A stretch of 64,000 bases of DNA from Prorocentrum cordatum (taxonomy: Eukaryota; Sar; Dinophyceae; Prorocentrales; Prorocentraceae), in NCBI GenBank assembly GCA_963575745.1, contig CAUYUJ010001436.1:551795-615794 (forward strand), written 5' to 3'. Of this stretch, positions 56,050 to 64,000 are shown piece after piece; the stretch's first letter is position 1; the number at the start of each line of letters is the position of its first letter. The notes beneath the pieces are model-generated. The model made no database searches. It was given only the letters and a program-made list of their open reading frames with translations, and had not been told where the DNA came from. Position numbers and translations under genes: made by a program.

Positions 56050-58620
56050 GTCATGTTCAATTACACGCGTGTGGGCCAAAGTATGGCCCTTTCTGAAATC
56101 GAACACTCCCTGCCAGGTTTTACTTGGCCCAGCCCATCCAATCATGGGCCTGTTCTCAGGATCCTCCTTCGGGGCCAGCCATCTACGACAACGCGCTCTG
56201 CCTTCCTCCAGGGCTTCCCTCCCAATGGTGCCACTGGACTTCAAGAAACGGCCCTCTTTGACCGTAATTTTGGTCTCGACTTAAGCTCCACTGTCAGAGT
56301 CTAGATGCTGCCACGATCAAGCAGAGAAAGCTGAGGATGGAGAGACAAGGAATACTTGGCAAGGGAGTCCGCGTTCCAATTACCTATCGCAAGTCTCCTC
56401 TCCTCAGCGGCAAGAGTGTCGATGGCCTCCCGAGACATGTGAGCTGGGGTGTGCTGCGCAATAGTATCGTGACCACGCTTCTCGTGCAGTATCGCACCTC
56501 TCCCCATGCCAGCATATCTGTGCGTGCGGGCGGTTTGGTTCTACTCGCTAGTCTGGCACAGCTTGACCACAGCCACGCAGTCCGAAAAACGCATGCCCGA
56601 AGATTCGGCAACAAAAAAACAAGCAGGACATCGCTTGGTGCTCAGCCACCTGCGGCGTTTGAGGCAACCCATTCCGCACAGCTCCTACAGCGTAGTCAGT
56701 CATATCCGCAGAGATGTCAGCAACAAAAGCACCCTGGTGTACGAGGCGCGGCTGAGTTCGCGCGTTTCATGGCGCACGCAGGATCCATATGCACACATCG
56801 AAACCCTTGAGACCGATGGAGTCCAACCCATGCGCCTCCCCCTGGGCATAGAACAGGGCGGAATTGGGATCATCCGAAGGGGGGGGGTGCAAATCTTCAG
56901 GGTGCTCGCGCTGAAGCTCGCCCCGCCAAAAAAACGTTCCTTGCCAGTGATGGCCCCCTGCAGCTGAACCGGCAGGTCGCCGACAGCTTCTCGGCGCGCG
57001 CAGCGCATGCGCAGTGCTGTAGGACTGGCCGCACCAGAGACACGTGCCATCGCTATGAGATTCAACAGCCCTCGCGCGAGCACGGGTCCAGGAACCCCCA
57101 CACGAAGGTGGTAATAGCCATGTATTTCTCCCTGGGAGGCAAACCGTTGGCCCTGGGTCCCAAAGTCTTCAGGAGAGGGTCGATGGTGGCTCGCTGACCC
57201 GACAGAATCACAGCGTGCTTGGTCAGGTTGCACCCGGAACTATGCTGAGCGGCGAGGCTAAGAAGGTGCACCACCAAGTTGGGTGAATTCGAACCTAAGT
57301 TGGCTGCACGTCCGTACTCATCCTGCCACGTGGGAGCGGACGTCGCATGCCAGCCCACCTGATGCAGACACAGATGCGTTCTCTGGATGGGCCCACGCGA
57401 GCTATTCTAAGTAACCCCTTCGTTGAACGGGACGGGGGATCACACCTGCCAGCAGATGCCTGAACGTTGTAGTAAGAGACGCCGTGAGAAGAGTGAGGGC
57501 GGTCCAAACGATGTGCCTAATGCAGGGTAGGGGTGAAGCTGGCCCTGGCAACAACGCCACCCGAGACAACCAGCACAGCCGTGAGGGAGCAACCTTTGTG
57601 ATGCGGTGGCCTTTGCGATGACAACAGCCACCTGGCCTGCGTGAGCTCGCTGTCCCCACTGCCAACAACCCATGTGTCCCTTCTGGCGGGGAAGGCGATG
57701 CCTATACTTTCGAGGGGCCGTGCGTCTCTTATGCATCTGGTCAAACTCTTTCCTGCGCTTCCAAAAAGCTCGCCTGGACGACCTCCTTTGATCAGGAACG
57801 AAATCCGTGCCTAAACCAACCGTAGAAACCTGGCCGGCCATCTTGCCTGACAGGGGGCCGAGCTTCCGGGCGAGGCTCAGGGCACGCCCGAACGTGATCA
57901 ACTCATCGGCCTGGCGTCCGACTTTAGAGTCGCCCCGAAAAATCGAAGACATGCCGGCACAAGCTGGGACCGTCTGAGACAAGGCAACTTCCTCAGTCTC
58001 AGCTTCGGTGGTCAAAACGTCATCGTCTACATCGGATGAGAGGAAGGCGCTGGGATTCTCAGCAGTGTATCTGACGAGCGACTCGAAAGATGTCTCCAGC
58101 TGGCAGGCCACAGGTCGTAGCATACGGTATTGTGCCGTACATACTGCCCATCCTGAGGATGCGAGGGCCTCTCCAAAAGATGTAGGCAAAGTCGAATCCA
58201 AACCTCAGAGCCCTATCTGTGAGGAGGTCCAGGCCAAAGCTCTCGTAGTAACTCGTGCCGTCCCACATGACTCCCAGGGGAACCTTACCAGAGTGAGCAG
58301 AAATCTCAGATCGAACAGCTTAGTGCCACACGGCATCTTCAGCACTTCGGCCAGGACCTAAAGCCCAGAAACGTCTAGGATGCAACTCGTTGAACTCGGT
58401 CAGCATAGGCCCCCTGAGGCGATCCCTGACATGGCCGGGGCCCACAACAGAATGGGTCTCTGACCTCCTGCAGTTTTTCGCTACGAGAGGGGGCAACTTC
58501 CAGAACAGCTGTTTCGGAAACGAATCCCAAAGACTCGATAGCCTGGATGATGGCTCCGAAGACTCTAGGTCTTCGTGGGAAGCCAACGAGAGCTGCCTAC
58601 GATGAAGGCCGTCCCAAGAG
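56050..58620 (-). pseudogene. Decayed retroelement with RT and RNase H remnants (lineage 2)
   Basis: Minus-strand fragments in several frames. 58059-58268 has GLDLLTDRALRFGFDFAYIF, then GPRILRMGSMYGTIPYATTC and GLPAGD, resembling the RT region with a GLPxG motif B. 56301-56507 has THMS/AHMSREAIDTLAAEERRLA and GNWNADSLAKYSLSLHP, which resembles the C-terminal part of an RNase H with the final Asp. Frameshifts and stops break it throughout. It differs from both other LINEs in the window. Confidence 0.55.
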
Positions 58621-58879
58621 AAGGCGGAGGAGGAGGAGGGGCAGGAGAAAAGAAGGAGTGTCGCGGGGCGCTGCTGATTCAAATAGAGGACCCAGCACCA
58701 CAGCATGATTGGGGGAAACAGCGAGAGGGCCTCGAGAGCCCAAGAGCGGGTCCAAACCTCCAGGGCGCGTCTGCCCCAGGACCCTCCCCTCATCGCAATT
58801 TACCGCGCGCGCGTACTTCATTCTCGAAACAAGCTTGCCCTATAGGAGTCCTAGCTCAAACCCTACTAATTGGTCCGAG

Positions 58880-59135
58880 ACCTTGCCGGCAGAGGGGGGG
58901 GGGGGCTCGCCGGGCGGAGGCCTCCCGGCCCCGAGGCCCGCGGGCCGCAGCTGGCACCGCCGCGGGCGCCTCCTGTGGAGGGACAGGCTCCGCTTCACCC
59001 TAGGCAGGGACGCCGCCCCCCGAGACCTTGCCGGGGGAGGGGGGGGGCCCTCGAGGGCTCCCCAGGCGGAGGCCTCCCGGCCCCGAGGCCCGAGGGCCGC
59101 AGCTCGCACCGCCGCGGGCGCCTCCGCCCAGCGTC
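58880..59135. repeat. Tandem duplication of a ~150-bp GC-rich segment
   Basis: 58880-58975 and 59027-59125 share GGCGGAGGCCTCCCGGCCCC, GAGGCCCG(C/A)GGGCCGCAGCT and CACCGCCGCGGGCGCCTCC. It may be a duplicated exon (Arg/Ala/Gly-rich minus-strand frame), but no start or splice evidence is decisive. Confidence 0.7.
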
Positions 59136-59298
59136 TCGGGCCGCGGGGCCCCGCCCTCGCGGACGCAGCGGCCTGGCCCCGGAGCTCTGGCCGCGGTGCT
59201 GCGCCCTGTGGCGCGCGCCCGGGCCTCGGCCGCCGGGCCTCGGGCCGGGCGCCCCCGGGGCCCAGAGGCCTCCGAAACAGGGCGGGCCTTCTGGGGAG

Positions 59299-59395
59299 GA
59301 GGAGGAGGAGGAGGAGGAGGAGGAGGAGGAGGAGGAGGAGGAGGAGGAGGAGGAGGAGGAGGAGGAGGAGGGGGAGGAGGAGGAGGAGGAGGAGG
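59299..59395. repeat. (GGA)n microsatellite
   Basis: Perfect GAG repeats with one GGG. Confidence 0.97.
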
Positions 59396-59399
59396 CGAG

Positions 59400-59700
59400 A
59401 GGAGGACCCGCGAGGCCCCGAGCGGCGCGCCGAGGAGGCCGTGGCGACGGGTGGGCCCGCGAGGGCGGCGCCTCGACGGCCAGGAACTGCTGGAAGTCCT
59501 CCTGGCTGGCCCGGCGGCACAGCCGCCGCAGGGACACCACCTCCTCCTCGTGGGCGCGGGGGGGCCCGGAGGACGCGGGCGCGGGGGGACACCACCTCCT
59601 CCTCGTGGGCGCGGGGGGACACCACCTCCTCCTCGTGGACACCACCTCCTCCTCGTGGGCGCGGGGCGACACCACCTCCTCCTCGTGGGCGCGTGTCTCC
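59400..59700 (-). CDS. Possible exon with HEEEVVS repeats
   Basis: The minus strand reads AHEEEVVSLRRLCRRASQED, FQQFLAVEAPP. Upstream is a tandem of a roughly 30-bp unit (CACCTCCTCCTCGTGGGCGC, five copies) that translates as AHEEEVVSPR in part and then slips frame. The Leu/Arg stretch looks like protein; boundaries are unknown. Confidence 0.3.
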
Positions 59701-60031
59701 GAGACCTCCGGAGGACCGAAGTCTCCAAGCTCGGACAGTTTCCCAGTTCGGCCTCCGGGGCCGCTCCCGTGCCCCTGGACCAGGAAGGACGGATCCGCCG
59801 TGAAGCGCTGCCCCCCTGGGGAGACGTGGGTGGCCCCAAAGGGGGCCCAGCTGGAAGAGGGTGGTGCATTAGACTTGGGGCAATCGTATTGCAGATGTAC
59901 TGCGCCAGTGATTTGTCTTGCCTTGCATTGCAACTAATGTATTGCACTTGCACCAGATCTATTGCACCACCCCCTTGTAGCTGGACCTCCTTTTGGGTCA
60001 ACCAGGGTAAAAAAAAGGGGCAATAATTAAG

Positions 60032-60184
60032 TCGGTCGTGTCCCCTTACAGGCGGATTTTTTGAACGAGAACTGCAAAAGAGTCCAGAACATATTCCGAA
60101 ATAGTCAAAATATATTCGAAACGTCGTCCCCATACTACTCTTTCACCATTTGTAAATTTTCCCCCTGTAGAGGGACAGGCCCGA
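60032..60184. mobile_element. Family A mini-element
   Basis: TCGGTCGTGTCCCCTTACAG at the left, CTGTAGAGGGACAGGCCCGA at the right, GTCCCCATACTACT inside. Confidence 0.8.
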
Positions 60185-60388
60185 CGTGAGGCAAGACGTC
60201 GGGGGCTCTGCGGCCGCGGACTCTACGACGTCACCTCGGCAGAAGGCCCGGCGCGGGGTCCCGACAGGACGGGCGCTGCAGCCCGACGGCAAGGACCCCC
60301 TGGACGGGCCAGCAGGAGGCTCAAGACACGGCCCCCCTGCCGGGGCCCCTGCCAGAAACGCCGTGACGTTTTGAAGGCGCGGGTCCTG

Positions 60389-60614
60389 CTGGGATGACCG
60401 TGGGGGGTTCTACGTGGCTAGGGAGGCTACAAGTGGGTGCCGAGGGGGGTACTATCTGGCCCAACCTGGCTTATGAATGGGGTACTAGTGCCGCGAGTGG
60501 CTTATGGGGGGAGTCAGGGATCCGGGCGAAGTGGGCTCCGCCCACTTAGCGGAATGATCGAGCCCCCCTAAGTCACTCGGGGCCCTCGTAACCCACTTAT
60601 AAGCCAGGTTGGGC

Positions 60615-60618
<4 letters not shown>
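60389..60618. mobile_element. Family B element, right end not intact
   Basis: Starts CTGGGATGACCGTGGGGGGT. Contains CCCAACCTGGCTTATGA and the mirrored TTATAAGCCAGGTTGGGCC, which ends against an (AT)n tract at 60625-60664. Confidence 0.65.
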
Positions 60619-60669
<51 letters not shown>

Positions 60670-60789
60670 CGCTCGCACACTCATGTAATATTCCTCTTCC
60701 TATATTTTTACAAGCCCGGGCGGCCGCAAAACCCCGCACCCCCCCCCCCAAACCGGACTCCTGGGATCCTGGGACTTTGGGACCCTCCG

Positions 60790-61365
60790 GACGCCCATTG
60801 AAGCGGTCCCGAGTGCCTCAAGAGCGCTCCAAGACAGGCACAAAGCGCTCCAAGACGCCAAAGATAGCCCCAAGACAGCCTCAGGAGCCCCCAAGACGCC
60901 CCAAGCGGCCCCAAAGAAGCCCCCCAAGACGGCCCCGGGAGGCCGAAATGGTCAATTTTCCAATGTGTTTTTCATGTTTTCTGCTTTCTCGCCATTTTAG
61001 CTTTCCGACGCTCCAAGACAGAACTAGAGGCCCTCAAGAGCGCCCCAAGATGGCCCGGGGGGCCCCAAAACGGCCCCAACACGGCCCCAAGACGGCTCTG
61101 GAGCGCCCCGAAACAGCCCAAGAGGCGCCCAAGAAGGCCCAAGAGGGCCCCGAGAAAGCTTCAAACGAGCCCCCACAGGGCGATCAAAAGTTCAAACATC
61201 TAACTTTCCGCCCAAAGTGGGCCCCAGGAGGCCCCAGGAGGGCCCCAAGAGGCCCCAAGAGGCTTCCAAAGGCCCCGAGGACTCCCAAAAAGAACCCACG
61301 AGGCCCCAAAATGGCTCTCCAAAAGGCAGCCAAAACGGCCCCCCAAGAGGCTTCCAAACTGCTGA
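60790..61365. repeat. Degenerate GGCCCCAAGA repeat, second copy
   Basis: Same repeat type as 22.98-23.48 kb, including a non-repetitive insert with TTCTCGCCATTTTAGC. Confidence 0.7.
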
Positions 61366-62094
61366 ATCGCCCCACTTGACCGCCACCTCCGGAACGGCTT
61401 CGCTGCGCTGCTCCGTTGTTTGCCAGACAGTGGCATCCCACGCAAAACACCAAAATGCTTGAAATCCCGGGTTCGCAACCAAATTCACGGGAAATCGGCT
61501 GCGAACCCGGGATTCGGCACATTTCCCCGGAATTCGGTATATGTCCTTAGCATTTCCAGGATCCGGTACGTTGCCTGCATGCTTGCTGCCCTATGCCCTA
61601 TCGCATCCCAGAATAATCGTTCCATGGAGGTTTCACGAGGGCAGCCGCAGCCCCCTGGTCTGTTTCCATATGTGATCGCAAGGCATCTCCGTTTGTCTCA
61701 CCCCCATGCGCAAGTCGAGACAGCACGCCGCCCCAATGCGTGCCTTACCTTACTTTACCTCATGATATTCCTCCCTTCGCCGCGCCTCCCCAAATCGTCC
61801 TCCACTTCTTTCCCGCCCCTTCTGTCCGACGTTTTGTATTTCCGGAGCCTCCACGGCCGCTCTCATCGCCGCTGATCGGTCCGCTGGGACATTCTCATGG
61901 AGTCCCAGTGGCGCGCGGACAAGCAAAGCGAGGGCGCGAGCAAGTAAGGTGCAGGTCCGGGAACTGGACGCGAACCAACCGCGGTTCCAAGACCGCGGAG
62001 GGCCGCGCTAGACGCCAACGCGCGCAAGGGTTGAAGGACCAAGGTGCATGGCGCGAAGCGCCAATGCAGTCTTGTATACATATATGTATATATC

Positions 62095-62100
62095 GAGAGA

Positions 62101-62150
<50 letters not shown>

Positions 62151-62180
62151 AAGAGAGAGAGAGAGAAAGAAAGAGAGAGA
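62095..62180. repeat. (GA)n microsatellite
   Basis: GAGAGA with few interruptions. Confidence 0.97.
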
Positions 62181-62639
62181 ATTGCAAGTCGCAAGCAAGG
62201 GGGCACTGCTGTCCGCGCGAGGCAGTTCGAAGGCATATTTCAAATCAAATTGCGTGGCGCGCTTGCCTCGGCAAGCAATGTGCCGCGACGCCAGGAGCTG
62301 CTCTGACGGCGCTTCCCGCGTCGCGGTGCACTGGCCCCCTCGGCGAGGCAATGTGAAATTTTGCAGTGGGCACTGATCGATAGGATGGGGATTCTGCGCC
62401 GCGCCCACGCGAGAAATATACAGATCTGGGGCGGGGTCCCGGAAATCGAAATAATGCACATTCGGTTGGCGAAGGGGAGCGGGCCAGGGTTCTGCGGGAG
62501 AGCCAATTGGAAATACGCAAATCCTGCAAAGGGCCCAGAGAGATCACATAACAATACGATGAAAGGCCTGGAAGGCAAAACTAATATGCTTCAAGGAAAC
62601 GAGAGTGCACGCACCAGCGTCCAGAGACGGGGCGCCGGA

Positions 62640-64000
62640 GGGGCGGGGTGCGAGCGGCGGCCCCAGGCCCCTTGCCCTGCGCTTGCGAAGCGGGCTCGCT
62701 GACCCCCGCAATGTCCCTGGGCCGCATGCGCAATGGATCAAGGACCTGGCGGGCCGCCGCGCGCGCTGCGGCGCTGGCCGAGGCCGCGCGGGGGAGAGAA
62801 CCAATGCGCGAGGGGGGCGCGGCGCCGCGCGCGCGCGACGGCCTTGGCCGATTCGGCGCGTCGAAATAAAATGCGCGACGCGCCAAGGCAGCCGCGGGCT
62901 CGTCAGCCTCCGCCCACCGCGCGCGGGGAATAACACATTTGCACGGAGTGGTGGGTGGGTGGGGGGGGGGGGCTGCCCAACTCTGCGCGACAAGAAACAG
63001 CGCGCGGCGGGCCGGGAGCGCCGCGCGCGGGGCGGCTCAAGCGAATCGCGGAGGGAACGACGCCGCGCGCGAGGGGCCTGGGCCGCCGCCATGGAGGCCC
63101 TTGCCCATGCGAACAGGATGCGGCAACGCGCGCGGGGGGCCAGGGAAGCCGCTTGCGCGGCGCCCTGGCCAACTCCGACCAAAGCAAACCAGATAGCGAA
63201 GGGGCGAGGCCGACGCGCCCAAGGCGCGGGGGGCGGTGTCGCCGCGGGCGGCGGCGGCCACCGAGCGCGCGGCAACGCTGGCCCGGTCTGCGCGGGGAAC
63301 GCAACGCGCGCAGTGGCAGGGCCACGGCGCGCGACGACGCTGGCCGCTTCTGGAGGAGAGCATGCCACGCGCGCGGTGACTCGGCCGCCGCGCCCACAGC
63401 GGCCTTGCCCAATTCTGCAAGCTGAAACGCAGCGCGCGACAGGCAGGCCGCCGCGCTCCAAGCCCCCGTGCTCATTTTGAACGCATGGAGGAACCATGCG
63501 GCAGAGAGGGGGGGGGGGGGGGGGGGGGCGGCCGCCGCGCGCGCAGCGCCCCTGGCCAATCGCGCGCGACAGGACACCGCGCGCGCAGGAGCGTCTTCGC
63601 CGCTCGCAATGGGGCAAAGCGGGGGGGAAAGAAAAGGAGGCAAGGCGGCCGCTCGCGCGGCGGCCCTGGCCCATTCTGAACGGGCCAGCGCTATGCGCGA
63701 AGGGGCGGAGAAGGTCGCCGCGTGGCCGGCGGACCTGCTCCTTCCCAAATGGAACGCCCGAGCGCGGGAACGGGCATAGCCGCCGCCCGCGCGACAGCCC
63801 CAGCCAATTCTGGGTTTAAAAACGCGGCAGCGCGTCAGAAAGCTGCGCCGCCGCGCTCGCGGTGGCTCTTGCCAGTTCTGCACGGCAATGTAATCCAATG
63901 CGCGCAGGGGCGGGGCCGCACCTCGCGTGGCGGCCAAGCGTTGCAAAAACATCGCGGGCGAGCGGCGGTCGCGCGCGCGGCGGCTCTGGTCGATGCGCGC
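62640..64000. repeat. Degenerate GC-rich satellite (GCGCGC / CTGGCCAATTCTG)
   Basis: Irregular units of roughly 80-110 bp, each with a phrase like TGGCCAATTCTG and a GCGCGCGGCGG tract, continue to the window edge. The Ala/Arg-rich ORFs on both strands are not credible genes. Confidence 0.7.

Noticed and set aside
62544-63952. Ala/Arg/Pro-rich ORFs at the right edge on both strands
   Set aside because: They follow the degenerate GCGCGC satellite and show no domain or biased codon pattern in one frame.

Overview
The window looks like nuclear DNA of a dinoflagellate, probably a GC-rich free-living lineage of the Prorocentrum/Polarella kind (inference, no database search). Reasons: large GC-rich gene-poor stretches; many small exons that join in phase only if GT, GC and GA splice donors are all allowed; introns built of short terminal-inverted-repeat (TIR) elements (introner-like, a phenomenon known from dinoflagellates); a secreted Cys-rich protein and an EF-hand-type protein in dinoflagellate style; LINE retrotransposons; and extensive satellites. 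I see no rRNA, tRNA, bacterial operon, CRISPR array or spliced-leader gene.

Layout. 1-3.1 kb: a 90-bp tandem array followed by degenerate copies in the opposite orientation and small fold-back repeats. 3.2-3.9 kb: a minus-strand secreted Cys-rich protein exon. 4.8-5.8 kb: a TATG microsatellite. 6.5-10.3 kb: a decayed minus-strand LINE. 10.3-14 kb: TIR mini-elements and GGA/TCC arrays, including one element nested in another with a target-site duplication. 14.3-22.7 kb, and probably up to 28.8 kb: a minus-strand multi-exon gene with EF-hand-like segments; most modelled exons join in phase, and several introns are, or contain, TIR elements. 29.9-33.5 kb: a 73-bp satellite, an AT-rich repeat, and a nested inverted repeat. 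33.6-34.4 kb: one TIR element interrupted by another, and a TCC array. 35-52 kb: a giant LINE with three long intact ORFs (857, 1954 and 2550 aa). 52-56 kb: more mini-elements. 56-58.6 kb: a second decayed RT/RNase H element on the minus strand. 58.8-64 kb: GC-rich duplications, mini-elements and a degenerate GC-rich satellite.

The strongest unexplained structure is in the giant LINE. All three ORFs carry a recurring hairpin: variable but complementary outer arms, a bulged C on the 5' side, a 3-bp inner stem ending in C-G, and a TTCA loop. I found 15 clear instances plus one variant. They occur in more than one reading frame and, in ORF3, lie in linkers between the enzymatic domains. The outer arms differ from copy to copy while staying complementary, and the inner stem also co-varies, which points to selection on, or mobility of, a nucleic-acid structure rather than a peptide motif. 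The second theme is intron creation by TIR mini-elements in the EF-hand gene.
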